DNA of 64,000 nt from Henckelia pumila (GCF_033568475.1 NC_133120.1:87438151-87502150); one strand, 5' to 3'. Positions 1 through 12,601 are shown, counted from the first letter of the stretch. The notes: generated by a model not told the origin, from the sequence alone. Numbers and translations: made by a program.

Positions 1-399
1 TAGCCCTGTTGTTATATGGACCTGTAATGAAAGGTACTCACACACCGAATGGAAATATACTTGTTTGAAGGCCTGGTTATGTAGATATATTTGAAAAGAT
101 AATGATTTTTTCAGAGGGAAATCCTAATATTTAAGTTACTAGTCAGACGCATCCACTAGCTAACCTTGTCGATGTGACCAGAATTCCACAAAACCCTAAG
201 GAAGTCCCTTCAGATCTAAACTCATAGTCCAGAATAAATCTTCATTATAGGTACAGATATCACTTTTAACCAAACTAAAATATAAATGCAGTAACTCATG
301 TTTCAGCACCATAATTATAATTCAGAGCTCGCCATTTTGTTTGTATTCAATCATTTAAGCAGCTAGCCTATTAAGAAAAACTGAATATACAAAGCATAC

Positions 400-2805
400 C
401 TGCATAATGAACTTCAGATAGTTATTTATAGCATAAAGAAGTGCTGGAACTGCGAGAAGCACATTGTTGCGAGCAGCCTGCAGAAAATGATAAAAGCTGT
501 TCCATCAAGACGAAATATGATAGAAGTAAATACCTTACCTACTGGCACTACATTGTCCTCCATTCAAATATGTAACAGGTATAATTATCGGACATCATTC
601 AAACCAATTCCTTCAAACAATTAAGTTTTAAATGCAGGACCAAAATGGAAAGGCATTTCCCATGATTGACACAGTATTACCTCATGGATGTTTCTAATTA
701 AGCACCCCGATAAAACTAACCTCTGATACAAATACGAGAGCAGAACTTTGACAGACAGAATCACTATACAGGATTCAAACAAATGCATTCAAATACTCCA
801 GGTCCAACATCAAGACTAAAAAAAGGGGGGGGGGGGGGGGGGGGGGGGACAATTTCTATAATTAACAAAATATTACTGCATGAGCACGCTGAGAATTAAG
901 CAACCTATTACCGACTTCATGAAAACAAACATGAGTAGATAAATTGATGCCTGGAACTTATTTGAATGGGATATCCAAATGTGGGGCAAAACAATCGCTT
1001 TGATTATCCAAAACTAAAGGATGAAGTCAAAACCATTTTTCTGATGACTAGGAAAAATTGATCAATTCTCAGAGATCATATATGTGATACTGTTGTTGAC
1101 GGAGCAACTATGAATGCTTTAATTAAGTAGTTAGGAGATTGACAAATTAGGCACCACCAAGTCTCATTTTACAAGCCTGTGAATATGAACATTCTGTTTC
1201 TAATATTCAGTTTATCACACAGATTCACCATTACCCAGAGAGAACAGCTTAAAAGTCATGGGCATTAGCAACTGTGCCAAAACAATAGCAATGGTGAAAT
1301 GAAGATCGGGGATTAAATGAACTACTCAGAAAAGTGAACAATGAGGGATTTAAAGGTACCTGAATAAACGTGGAAATTGAAAGAAGTGGTTTCTCACCAA
1401 CCTTCTGCCGCCTAGCCTGCATGAAAAAATTCAAAGTGAAGTATTTCTTTTTAAATGTAAGTTTTGCTTCTCAGAAACATTAAATCATCCCTTTACACGC
1501 TACTGTCCCCAGTCTACCTCTAATTCTGCTGAATATTGTTTAAATATATAATAACTGAGCAAAAAACAAAAATTGCTATCCTAAAATGGTAATGAAAACT
1601 AAGAAGAGTCACTCAAAGTACTTTATCCAACAGCATTTGGCAGGGAAGAAAAACTATTGTATTATTTATCTCCATGAAATAATTGAGATATGTTAAATGA
1701 AAAAAGATTCAAATTTCCAAACTAAAAATTCAACATGTTTTCTCAAACTTAAAACCTCCTGGCTTTCTACTGTGATCTTAATTTCAAAGCATCAGAACTT
1801 TAGTTTATTGACCCCAATAGTCAGGTGTAGTCGTATTTTTCAGAAATTTTAAGCACCGGGACTTATCGGCTCAAGTGTTTCGGTGTTTGTCATCTGAAAG
1901 AGGGTGAGAAGTGGTTGCATATATGTCTGGAAAAGAAAAAAATGTTGCTTTCCCATTTAAGTGAGTTTACTTTTGTTGAATGTATGAGATCAGTGTAAAC
2001 ATGTGAATGTAATAAAACATCACCAAATAGGTAGCAGTCAAGTTGGGTACATGGGGATAGGATTGTGAGAGACCCCAATTCATGATTGACACAAATTTTC
2101 TCGTTTCTAAACATTCCAACCAAATTTATGTCCAACTTAGTTTTAATCAACTCATAACCTTACTCATGCAATTACAATACAACATTGAATTATTCTCACT
2201 CTTTTACTCAGCACATATTATAAATGTTCCATTGTACGAGCATTGATGTGGGAGGACACATGAAAGGAGATTCAAAATTTCATCAACAGAAAATGAAGGA
2301 AAGGATGTACCTGTAATACAAGCATTAGAATTGCAAAGATGACTTTTGCAATCTCCGTCAAAAAATTGACACTAATAGGGCTAAACATGAACTTTCCATC
2401 CACCTTTGACATATAAACCAAAATGGGCTGGAAGAAGTGAAGACCAATCAGAATAAAAACAATAAGAACAGGGGTTTCTTCATAGTAATATTAGTGAAGG
2501 AAAGCATCCAAAATCTTGTAAAAACTAACAAATGACCAAATCAGCCATGTCTGCTGAATGCATGACATTTTTAGACTCTCCGTCAGAAATTTTTGCACAA
2601 TAAGCTGAACAAACAGAGAAACTCCACGAGCCCGTACCTGAAAACCAACAAGAACACAATCCCCACCAACCAATAGGATATTAAGTGCCCGTTGCTTTGA
2701 GGAGACCTTGGTCCTGTGTTTATCATAGGCTCGTGAAACAGACTTGGTGGATGGAGAGACCAGCTTGGAATGACAGACACTGCACTCTATCATCCCGTTT
2801 TTCAT
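400..2805 (-). CDS. CMP-sialic-acid-transporter-like nucleotide-sugar transporter, N-terminal part (continues beyond the left edge)
   Basis: Multi-pass Golgi-type nucleotide-sugar transporter of the plant CMP-sialic-acid-transporter-like group; recognised by its N-terminus [14 protein letters not shown], which I recall from Arabidopsis members of this group. Coding exons in transcript order are 2638-2805 (56 codons, ATG at 2805), 2311-2427 (39 codons, starts [13 protein letters not shown]), 1360-1416 (19 codons, [12 protein letters not shown]) and 400-477 (26 codons, AARNN...[10 protein letters not shown]). All are phase 0 and bounded by AG/GT. The next expected exon (starting LYFNPATVK in relatives) is not found in 1-399, so the gene runs off the window. 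Hydrophobic stretches in exons 1, 2 and 4 fit membrane helices. The natural substrate of the plant proteins is uncertain, as plants have little or no sialic acid; I infer transport of a nucleotide sugar only. Confidence 0.85.
825..848. repeat. 24-base poly-G tract after an A run
   Basis: An uninterrupted run of 24 G follows seven A inside the intron between transporter exons 3 and 4. On the transcribed strand it is poly-C. Such a long G homopolymer is unusual in an AT-rich intron and could form G-quadruplexes or be a sequencing/assembly length error. Confidence 0.9.
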
Positions 2806-3640
2806 CGGCCAAAACCCCAGCAGTATCAGGCTGCGCAAAATTTGCCTATAAAACAAATAACAAAAGAACACATCAAAAATCACATTCTCGTCATGCGCAT
2901 TTTCTATGGTCTAATCTAGCAGACAAGTACGGTCACAAACTTAATCGGTATGGTTAAATTTCCATTTTTTCCCCCAAAAAGGTAAGGTGGCGAGCATCTG
3001 TATAAGCAGGGAATGTACAGAATCTGTGTGGGTTCAAACCACGACTCCAATGTACGCAAATACAGGCAGACAATAGTATCGATTTTGCAATCAAACTCCT
3101 GAATCATTAGTCCAAATCAAACTCCTGAATCATCATGACAAAGCATTCCGATATACTTAAAGAAATAGAAGAACTAACATTGCATACATCAGACAGGTGG
3201 CAATACATCGGACGAGATTGAAACAAAACCAGATCTCACCAAGAAATTCAAAGTTGCAGTTTTTCTAGCTTGAAGCAATAGTTTGAACCTTAAGTGAAAT
3301 AAAATTGACGGAACAATTATAATCACCACAACAGAAGCAAAAGTGAAATAGTCGTAACTGATACAAATTGATCTATCAGCGATTTGGGAGGGGTCGGTCA
3401 TTGAGGATCATGATATTAGTCATACAAGATTCACATATCCTAATAGTGAGCAACAATACCTGCGACACGGAAATTGAATCGTCGGGATGAGCGGTAACTT
3501 CGGAAGTGGCGGCGGCCAAAATGAGAACCAGATCTGGCACAGCTCCGGCGGAGGAGATCTAAGAGGTCCAAGTGCAGAGAATTCAGCAGGCGATGCAACA
3601 CGTTTTGGTGTTTCAAGAGAATCAGCCACTATGAATGGAA
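2806..3640 (-). promoter_or_regulatory. 5' UTR exons and intron of the transporter gene
   Basis: A splice acceptor (TTTTATAG) at 2846 places a 40-base untranslated stretch, 2806-2845, before the start codon. Further upstream a donor (CGCAG/GTATT) closes an exon at 3460, and that exon is GC-rich up to about 3640. Joined, the two exons stay open in the same frame as the start codon, but no ATG lies upstream in that frame; only a GTG at 3629 would open it. I therefore call it leader, not an N-terminal extension. The transcription start is not visible. Confidence 0.55.
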
Positions 3641-3659
3641 TGGGCTGGATCTTAGCATG

Positions 3660-6157
3660 AATTTTATGTTTTTTTTATATTCATTAGTTAGTTGATCGAA
3701 TAATTTCAATAAGGTAATAATAATTATAATCATTAATTCAGATTAACATAAGGATCTATTTGTTGCATTGTAAAAAGTAATATATCTATATTTTTGTATT
3801 ATGTTTTTAAGTTCGAGATACTTAAATAATTATTTGATATCATGGTGTATTTTTCATAAACAAAAATACCTTTTATCAATAAAAATTATTATTAAACTCG
3901 TTTTAATAATCTTGCATCTTATCTATATCTATCATGATAAAATTTTCTTTTATCTTTATTTGTATTTTTTGAATTTTTAAATTAAATAATCATATCTTGT
4001 GATGATGCATTAATTTAAATCAAAATTGTCTTTGAATGAAAAATAATTCAGATCTATTTCAAAAATAAAAATAATAATAATAATTCAGATCAATTTATAT
4101 GTCGATGGTTTTCGCTAAACGGATTTTTTTTGTTTAGGTTGTGTTTACTTATGTTGATAGGATTGTGAAGATATTATTTATAAGGTGATTATTAAACTAA
4201 TTAAATATGATATAGAGTGTTATGGATAAATAATATTTTTTTACTGTAATTGATTACGATTGTGATTAGAATTGTGATTAAACAAAATTCACAATTTTGC
4301 CCTATAAATATAATAGAAAAGATTAGAAATGGGGGTATATTAGGAGTTTTCTAATTTTTTTTCATTTATACAAACCACATATTATTTATCCTTAATGAAA
4401 TTGAGGATTAAAAATAATGCTCAAATTTAATTATTAACTGGCCATTGAGTTTATAAATTTTTGTAAATTTTTAAATAAACATGAGATGAATTATTATTGA
4501 TAGTCTTATCACATGATAATTACCTCAAATAAACGCAGCCTTAACGTATATGGATATTTGTTAAGATTATAATTCAAATATTAGTTATTTAATTCAAGTT
4601 ATATTTGCAGCGTACTATTTTAAACCAATAGAGTTATTCTTAAAATCGAATGCATACATGAAATAGGCTACGAAGATAGCTATAGATCACTTTTGTCTAA
4701 ATATGTGAATTTTTTTTATGTGAGATAAATATTTTTAAACAATAGAGAATAAAGAGAACTAAATCCGTTCTCTTATTAAGTTAAAAGTACTCCATCATTG
4801 TTATATTTTTTTCTGAGTACATAGTGTTTGGAAAAGCTTCTTAGAAGCATTTTTCAGTTTTTTATTAAAATTTTGTAAACTAAAGTCACTTTTATCTAAA
4901 TATGTGAGTTTTTTTTTTATGTGAGATAAATATTTTTAAACAATAGAGAATAGAGAGAACTAAATCCGTTCTCATATCATCATTGTTATAATTTTTTCTA
5001 AGTACGTGGTGTTTGGAAGAGCTTCTTATAAGCATTTTTCAGCTTTTTTTAAAATTTTGTAGACTAAATTTTGAAAAGTGCTTCTTAGAGGTTCTCTCAA
5101 ACACTGGCTAAGTATAATTTTGATCCAAAGTACAAATATATAATGTAATATAATTTTTCGCACTACTGACAAGATTTGAGTATAAACTCTAGATAAAGAT
5201 GTTTATCTTGAACACATAAATTACAAAAAAAATCATAAATATACCTAAATGGCTAAGGCTCATCGGCCCATCATCGTTATCTTTCTACATTATAAAAGTT
5301 GAGACTCTTAGTGGTCCGACTTGATGATACTAAATAGTTTTTTTTACAAAAAATACTCATGTACACTTAAAAAAAATCTAAATTTACATAACTACCACAT
5401 CTTATCCACTTTCAAAATTTCAAAAATTCAATATATCTTTGACAAATCAAATATTCATATATTATTTAAGAAAATTATATATTTATTATATTTATTATTT
5501 TACACATACAACGTGTGTGCTCCGTCGCTAGTAATTAGAAAAGAAGAAGATTCTAGTCTTTTAGAAATTTGGAGAGTAACATTTTCTTAGAAGTTATATA
5601 CTATGGTGAGAAATATTAAATCATTGCTCAACATGCTCAACAATAATACATTGTAATATTTCAACACAATTGTAAACATTTCTATTAATATTGCAATTTA
5701 ATAGCTAATTCATTAAATGAGTTACGAAAAATATACTTGTCTTTAAATTAATCATGTTTTTTGTTTGAAAAAAGTTTGAACGTTGTTTTCATCATAAAAA
5801 CATATTTAATAACTTATTTTTTCAGTAATTCTTTGTTCTTGTTATAATCCAGAAATATCACATAGTTAAATATTTTTAAAAAAACGCTGTTTGAAAACTT
5901 ATAACGTGGTTCATCTTTGCATTTCGTAAATCTATGCTAATATGCTATATATCGATATTCATATTTACTATATTGTTAAACGCATTTACTTATTCGATAA
6001 ATATATATATGTAAATATATCATTAGCATTAGTTACACATTGACATGGTTTGGTGTCAAGAAAAATATATTAATTAATTATAATTCTCTTATATTTTTAC
6101 AAAGAATTATAATTGTGAATCATTGTATCCACATATATACATGTATCACTTATATTA

Positions 6158-6188
<31 letters not shown>

Positions 6189-6830
6189 GTTATCATCTCA
6201 TTCTCCGAACAAAATATCTTCCTACACAAGTTATTTATAGACGTGATTTGAAAAATGGACACCGAGATTTGGGGATAAACTCATCATCCTTACTTTTGTA
6301 TTTGATCTCAACACATCCACATGATTCGATAAATGAAAACAGTTTTTTTTTTCCCTAAAAATTAACTAGAATAATTATTTTGTTTAAGGTATTGTATGTT
6401 GTATTAACACAAACTAAGCTGTGCTCTTATTTGTGATTTAATATATCTGTTTCAATGCAATTCACATGTTAACATAAACACAGAACATGCATATGTTGTT
6501 TATTCGAGAAATACCAGTCAAAGAATCAAAATAAAGGCAATATTAATTTAATCAAAACAAAAATATATTAATTTGACATACTATCTACCATTTCATTATT
6601 ATATAATTATTATAATTATTATTATTATGCGCGCTTACACTTGCGCTGTCTTTTTATGGACTGTAATTAATTAATATTTTTAAATTAGTTTTGATTTATA
6701 TAATATTATACACATGAAAAATAATGAAAAAACCCATACAAATTACACACGTCTCTCGAAAAATAAAAATAACAAATTAAAACTGAAATTACATGAAATA
6801 AAACACTAAGCATCTAAATAATAATAAATT
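3660..6830. other. AT-rich intergenic spacer
   Basis: About 3.2 kb of AT-rich sequence with no supported gene. The open frames at 5321-5590 and 6040-6358 are low-complexity (Tyr/Ile/Lys-rich) and are not credible genes. It contains the 199-base tandem duplication at 4687-5068 and an AT microsatellite near 6158-6182. Confidence 0.7.
4687..5068. repeat. Tandem duplication, period about 199 bases
   Basis: Copy 1 (4687-4885) and copy 2 (4886-5068) share the order TCACTTTT(G/A)TCTAAATATG, a run of T, GATAAATATTTTTAAACAA, GAGAACTAAATCCGTTCTC, GTGTTTGGAA(A/G)AGCTTCTTA and a closing TTTTGTA(A/G)ACTAAA. Mismatches and small indels are scattered, so the duplication is not recent. Each copy contains a small palindrome-like AGCTTCTTAGAAGC or derivative. 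Confidence 0.85.
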
Positions 6831-6837
6831 TTTTTCG

Positions 6838-7080
6838 TTTGCATTGATGAGTTGGTAAGTCCTGAGTTGACGTTGGAAAAAATTCTCAGCATTGCGGTTT
6901 CGATCCTCGTGTGGAGCATATTTCTTGCCACTCGTGCACATCCTTCGATTTAATCTCCGCATGAATTAATGAAACTCTGACACATGTAAAATGAGATTTT
7001 TTCGAGGTCAACCCTTATAAGGAATAATAATTTAAAAGGAATAATAATTTTTTACAAAAAATAAAAATAAAAAATTGTAC
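6838..7080 (+). repeat. Possible tRNA-derived SINE
   Basis: The stretch GATGAGTTGGTAAGTCC resembles a Pol III A box, and 35-50 bases downstream GGTTTCGATCCTC closely matches the B box GGTTCGANTCC. The 3' side becomes A/T-rich with a short direct repeat (AAGGAATAATAATTT at about 7018 and 7038), as in SINE tails. No target-site duplication was confirmed. Confidence 0.4.
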
Positions 7081-7101
7081 ATTATTTTGGCGTAAGGTAG
7101 G

Positions 7102-7158
7102 GTGTCGGTAAGCTTGACCTGCACCCAAGTACAGTGGGTTGCTTGATTCCAAATCCAG
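7102..7158 (+). promoter_or_regulatory. Upstream block shared with the second chitinase-like gene
   Basis: GTGTCGGT (7102-7109) and TTGCTTGATTCCAAATC (7140-7156) recur in the same order upstream of the second copy (GTGTCGGT 12314-12321; TTGCTTCATTCCAAATC near 12338-12354), about 200-290 bases before each ATG. I infer that the ancestral duplication carried some promoter or leader sequence. Confidence 0.5.
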
Positions 7159-7347
7159 CTAGCAACTCAACATCCCGACCATCCATTCAAACGCATCTCC
7201 ACCGTCCATTCCAGCATTTCATTATTATACTTCCGTCTCTAGACAGCGACACCTCTCCGACTCGTTTAGTGTGCCTTGAAAAACCACTCCGAAGCTTCAT
7301 CATCTCCGTCGGTGAGAAGAATTCGAGTGCTTTTCGCTGCATTGAGA

Positions 7348-9522
7348 ATGGGAAGAGGGTTGGCAGCGATTTTGGTTGCGTTGATGGTGGTTTATTGTGC
7401 TTTCATGGTGTGTGCGGAAGATGCGGTTTTAAAGAAGAAGAAGATCGGGGGGAAGACGGAGTGCTCCCAGGGATGGGAATGCAATACGTTCTCGGTGTAC
7501 TGTTGCAATGAGACCATTTCCAAGTTCTTTCAGACCTACCAGTTCGAGAATCTCTTCTCCAAGAGGAATTCTCCCGTGGCTCACGCGGTTGGGTTCTGGG
7601 ACTACAGATCTTTCATCTTGGCTTCATCCCTTTATCAGCCGTTAGGGTTTGGGACCACTGGTGGGAAGCTGATGCAGATGAAGGAAATCGCTGCTTTTCT
7701 TGGCCATGTCGGCGCTAGGACTTCCTGTGAGCTCTCTCTACTCTCTCTGTCTTTTTTTACTCTACCGATTTAGTTTCTTGGATCGTTTATTTTTCCCTGT
7801 ACTTGTGAATTGAATTTGTTTTCATCTTGCATTTTACTCAACTTTTCATCTGTGGCCATGCTCGCTGTTGATTAGGCGTGATCTAAAAATCTTCTCTTTT
7901 TTTTGTATTTACACAAAAGTCATATTTTTTTCTGTTTATTTGTAGTGAAAATTTCACCTTGGTTCTGACGTGCTTTTGAGAAGAAACAGTTATCCAGATC
8001 TTCCCGTGGAGACTGATCTGTAAACTAACTGAAAGATTGATTCTTCGCTAACATAAAAATCAATTCAAGTTACTGAATTCTTTAGAGTAAAATGTGTAAA
8101 ACTAAAATGAAATCGAGAAACGACTGCGATTTTGTATGGCGATGTTGCTCACATCACAACAGTTTTTTATAGTACCCAAATTGAAGTAATGTTTGCTCTA
8201 ATGCCACCCGGATACACAAATTCTCGAAGCTGTTTATTGTCCCAACAATTAGTGGTAAACTGGTAATGCAATGTCCACAAGAAAGAATGATACTTTGAGC
8301 AGCGGACTGGTGGGATGTATCAGGAGCAGTGAGATTTTGTATATAATTTGTCCAACAAAATTTCACGCGCAAAACACATTTATTTGCCCCGCCATCCATC
8401 AGCTGTCTACTTATTCCTGTTTTTCACTCCATTCAGATTCAATTCATTTCAAATTATTTATCGAGCAAGCGAGTTGAGGTTTTCTTTTTTATAATTTTAA
8501 AGTTTTGCTAAACATGTTATGCGGTGCTAGAGCTTCTCTATTATTATTATTAACAATGATGCAAAATGTTTGAGTAAATTCATTGTTTCAGGCTATATTT
8601 GGGTCCAAAACATATTTGGAGAAACACCTGGGAAACTATCGTAGTTAGAGATGGATACGTGAAGGAAATTTTCTGCCGTTGCATGTTACTAAAAATTTGT
8701 TAACTACAGTATTCATTTTATATTTATCACAGGACCAATATGTTTTTATAGTATCCAAGGACTTAAAGTTAAGGTTGATTTTACTTGAAATGAAAATACA
8801 GTCAGAGAGGTTTCATTTTCCTTTCAATTTTCCCAGCAAAATCTTGAATCCAAACGTTGCAGTAGTGAATCCTTTTCAGTTTAGATTTAGACTCTAATAC
8901 CAGTCTGTAAGAGTTGGTTTGGTTTTTGTTTGTGTTAATACTAGTTTTAGAATTTGTTTACTAGTATATAGAACTTCAAATGTCTAGTCACATCAAGTAA
9001 CTGAACCTGAAAATTAATAGCATAGTAAATATTTATCTCAGGGCATTAAGAGTTCACTGGAAAGGATACTGGACAAATACAGCTATGAATGTCGGAATTG
9101 ATGGCTGTCCCAGTTTATTATAATCCAGAGAAAAAATATAAAAATAAATAAAGAGCATTGGACGGAAATTATATTATATAGTATAAAAGGATGTACCCTT
9201 CTTTACTCTTATGTAAATATCTTTTCCGGGAATTGCCTTTGATTGCATCTTGCTAGTTCTTTGTATGGTAATGGGCTTAAAAAATATGATGCAGGTGGTT
9301 ATGGAGTGGCCACAGGTGGACCATTATCATGGGGGCTATGCTACAACAGGGAAATGAGTCCTAGTCAAGATTATTGTGACGATTTCTTCAAATACGAGTA
9401 TCCGTGTGCTCCTGGAGCACAATACTATGGTCGTGGAGCTATTCCAGTCTACTGGTATGGAATCTTTCAGTTTCTCCATTTGTCCTATAGTTCTTGAAGT
9501 TGACAAATGGCTTAATGGCTTT

Positions 9523-9560
<38 letters not shown>

Positions 9561-11047
9561 GAGTTTTGTTATGCTGCCCACCTACCATACCCAACTCCGT
9601 GCCCACCATGTACAAGTCAACTCACCTATTGTACTGGTCAACTCACCTATTGTACATGGTGGGCACATAGTTGGGCATGGTTGGTTGGCAGCATAACAAA
9701 TATGTCTTTCTACATGGTTGTTGGATTTTAAGCCACACCCCAATGATTACTGTATTGTTGCTACAACTGTGAGAAGCGCCGTGATAAGCTTATTCCGAAC
9801 TACCATATTTTGGAAGCTTATTTGAAGATGAGCTTCAGAATTTGGTTGGAAAAGGCATAAATATATTGTTTAACAAACACAAACAATTATTTAACGGAAT
9901 ATAGTTATTTACGTGTGAAACACTATAGAATATTAATATCTCAGAAAATAAGTTGAGGAAAGATTTATTCTAGATTCTACAAGAGCACTTGAGCTGCCTG
10001 CTGCTGACACCTAATTTTAAAAGGTGGTTAAAATTATTATTTTGTTACCTCATTTTTTATCATCTTCCGAGATGTTTAGAGGGATTATGCACTTTGCCTT
10101 TCAATTAGGAGTTGAACCTATACTACTTTCTATTAACTACAACTTCCTCTCCGTTGAGTCAATGAACAACTTGGGAAATTACATCTTCCAGTGGCTGATT
10201 CTCTTTCTTAGCACATGACCAATATCAGCACGAATACTACCTTGTCACCACCAGAACTTCATCCATCCTGCTCATCACTTCCTGGCCCACATGCATGCCT
10301 GAGCCTGCACTATGGGCGGCTCTGTTAGCAACTGTTTCAGATGCATCTTCGTGTTGCAAAATGATTGACCCAAAATAATAGACGAGTAGGTTGCATGGTT
10401 AAAGTCGTTTGTGTATCTTTCACAATCAGAAGGGGGGCGGTATTGTGGTAGCTCCTATCCATTCCTCATTTGGAAGGGAATACATAATTTGCAACTACTT
10501 TTTTTTGGTCTTTGTTTTGATTTCTGTATCTAACGCGGGATTCAGAACTCTCTTACTCTAAATAAATTTAAACTAAATTCTGTTTAAAAAATAACCTAAA
10601 TGATAGGTAATAAGAAGTGCATCTTTTCTTGTTTTCAGGAACTATAATTATGGAAAGCTAGGTAAGAATATCAAGGTAGATTTATTGAACCATCCTGAAT
10701 GCCTCGAACAAAACGCTACAGTAGCCTTCACGGCTGCGATGTCAATGTGGATGACCCCGCAGAGAAAGGGACAACCTTCAGCACACGATGTCTTTGTTGG
10801 AAACTGGAAACCAACAAAAAATGACACCCTGTCAAAACGAGTTCCTGGGTTTGGCACAACGATGAATATTTTGTACAGTGATAGTGTCTGTGGGCAAGGT
10901 GAGATTGATCCGATGAATGTTTGCATATCTCATTACCTGTATTACCTCGACTTGATGGGAGTTGGGCGTGAGGAGGCAGGCCCCCACGATGTACTTTCTT
11001 GTGGCGAGCAGATCGTCTTTAACCCATCTTATAAGGCATCTTCTTGA
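7348..11047 (+). CDS. Chitinase-like protein (CTL1/POM1-type, GH19 fold), copy A
   Basis: Secreted GH19-family chitinase-like protein; Arabidopsis CTL1/POM1 is needed for cellulose assembly and normal cell expansion. Exons: 7348-7726, 9295-9454, 10639-11047; total 948 bases, 315 residues. Splice junctions rebuild TSC/GYGV and YW/NYNYG as in CTL1. The start was chosen at MGRGLAAILVALMVV, which begins a signal peptide of about 23 residues; the upstream open frame has only a TTG. Conserved blocks are C(S)QGWEC, YCCN(E)TIS, SKRNSPVAHAVGFWDY, FGTTGGKLM, ATGGPLSWGLCYN, PGAQYYGRGA and VFVGNWKPTKND. In active GH19 enzymes the first catalytic Glu follows His (HET); here the site reads GHVGARTSC, so it is Val. 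The second Glu (CYNREMSP) is kept. Catalytic chitinase activity is therefore unlikely. Introns are long (1568 and 1184 bases). Confidence 0.93.
9524..9556. repeat. (AT)n microsatellite in intron 2 of copy A
   Basis: About 15 uninterrupted AT dinucleotides lie a few bases left of the hairpin element. Confidence 0.9.
9565..9700. mobile_element. Hairpin MITE-like element in intron 2 of chitinase-like copy A
   Basis: The 14-base ends TTTGTTATGCTGCC (9565-9578) and GGCAGCATAACAAA (9687-9700) are perfect inverted repeats. Inner arms also pair: CCATACCCAACT with AGTTGGGCATGG, and CCCACCATGTACAA (9602-9615) with TTGTACATGGTGGG (9650-9663). The loop holds an 18-base direct repeat, TCAACTCACCTATTGTAC, at 9617-9634 and 9638-9655. 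Non-coding and foldback-shaped; the superfamily is not clear because no convincing target duplication is seen. Confidence 0.75.
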
Positions 11048-12310
11048 ATCAAGTTTATATCATTCATCTGTATGTAAGTTGTGAGAAGTTGAGCAGCAAG
11101 TGCCTGCTGTTTGGTTTTTTTACAGGTATTGCAAATGTAAGTCTGTTCTTTGTTGAATGTATTTTTGAATTAAAGATTTGTTCATTGAAATGTATCTTTT
11201 GATATATATACCTTTCAGACATTGGCGAATAATTAATTTATATCTGTTTTACGTCTGTTATCTCCCTGGCATTTCATAATATCATCCCAGACGCTCACTT
11301 CAGCAAATTTGTCGAATAGTTACAGAAAAATTATTTAGATTGTATATCCCGAATAAGGCTGTATTTGATTAATTACAAAGAGGAATTATTTCGTAAGAGT
11401 CAGCATTTGGAATCAAGATGATCCCACCTGACCAATTTATTTAACATAAATGTTTGCCGACACTTCATCTATTACTGGTTGTATCATAACATGTAATATG
11501 TGTATAATGTTATATATAAATATTATATTTTGTGTTTATATAATATAAATTTATTTTTTTAAGTATTTGGTTGATTTGTTTTGTTTTGTTCTGTTTTACA
11601 ATTTGAAAATTTTTAGGGGTTTTTTTATTTTAAAAAAAATTAAAAGTATACCAAAAGATCACTAAAATATTTTTAGCTATATTAGTATACATATAGATCT
11701 ATAAAAGTGTGAAGAAATCATCTTATTTTCTATTACATGAACAAATATTGGATGATTAAAATGATAAAATTTTCAATGTATGTGAGTTTATAACTTTTTT
11801 CCTTTTATATCGTAGTATTCTATATAAATTTAAAATAATTAAGGATACAAATATAAAAATGATGAATTTAAAATAATTAAGGATACAAATATAAAAATGA
11901 TGTATTAGCTAAGGTAAGGACTTATAAAAGGGGGCAAAAAAAAAAAATCAAATGTGATATAACAGGTTCAAATTCTCCCAATTTTGTTATTTTTTGAAAA
12001 AAAAAATTACATGATTTAAAAATGAGATTTTAGTTATTGTTTCATACAATATTAAAGGAAGTAGATTTTCAATTTTGAGGAATTTAAACGGAGAAAAATA
12101 ATTATAAATATTTTATAACTAATTATGTTATCTACAAATTATAAATAGACTAAAATTTTGAAAATTTTATACATATAAATTTTGTTTTGAAGAAACACTT
12201 TTTGAAAGCAAATGCATGCATAAGTATAATCCTAATATTCTTAGTATGCAAAATACGCCTAGTGATGCCATTTGGAAAGATACATGAATTAGATTTGTGC
12301 ATGGGTAGTT
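11048..12310. other. Spacer between the two chitinase-like genes
   Basis: Contains the 3' UTR of copy A (to about 11200) and then AT-rich DNA with no gene. A perfect 38-base tandem repeat lies at 11827-11902. Confidence 0.7.
11827..11902. repeat. Perfect 38-base tandem duplication
   Basis: 11827-11864 and 11865-11902 are identical; each begins AATTTAAAATAATTAAGG and ends AAAAATGATG. Identity suggests a recent slippage or repair event. Confidence 0.9.
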
Positions 12311-12313
12311 CAG

Positions 12314-12530
12314 GTGTCGGTGGTGTTATTTCAATGCTTGCTTCATTCCAAATCTAACGACCCACCCGCCATCTTCCTCATTTACCAGAGCCCATCTCTA
12401 CCGTCGGATCACAATGTCTCCATTTCATGACAGCAATATCACATCTAACGCCACGCCTAAAGACACTTGATTTACACACATCACGACAATTAACTCATCG
12501 GTTGAGCCTTCTTTTTCTGTCTATTTATTC
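12314..12530 (+). promoter_or_regulatory. Promoter region of chitinase-like copy B
   Basis: Holds the shared GTGTCGGT and TTGCTTCATTCCAAATC motifs and a TATA-like CTATTTATTC at 12521-12530, about 80 bases before the ATG, followed by an A run. The spacing fits a short 5' UTR. Confidence 0.45.
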
Positions 12531-12601
12531 CCCAAAAAAAAAAAAAAATCCTCCATAAATCATACCAAGATTGCTGGTTCAGTTCACTTGTATGAGCAGC
12601 A

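Noticed and set aside
3420-3629. 69-codon frame upstream of the transporter start (begins at GTG)
   Set aside because: No ATG in frame; fits a spliced 5' UTR better than protein.
5321-5590. 89-codon frame in the left spacer
   Set aside because: Low-complexity Ile/Tyr/Lys composition in AT-rich DNA; no splice or promoter context.
7134-7511. 125-codon frame overlapping the start of chitinase-like copy A
   Set aside because: Different frame from the conserved GH19 protein; its sequence matches nothing I recognise.
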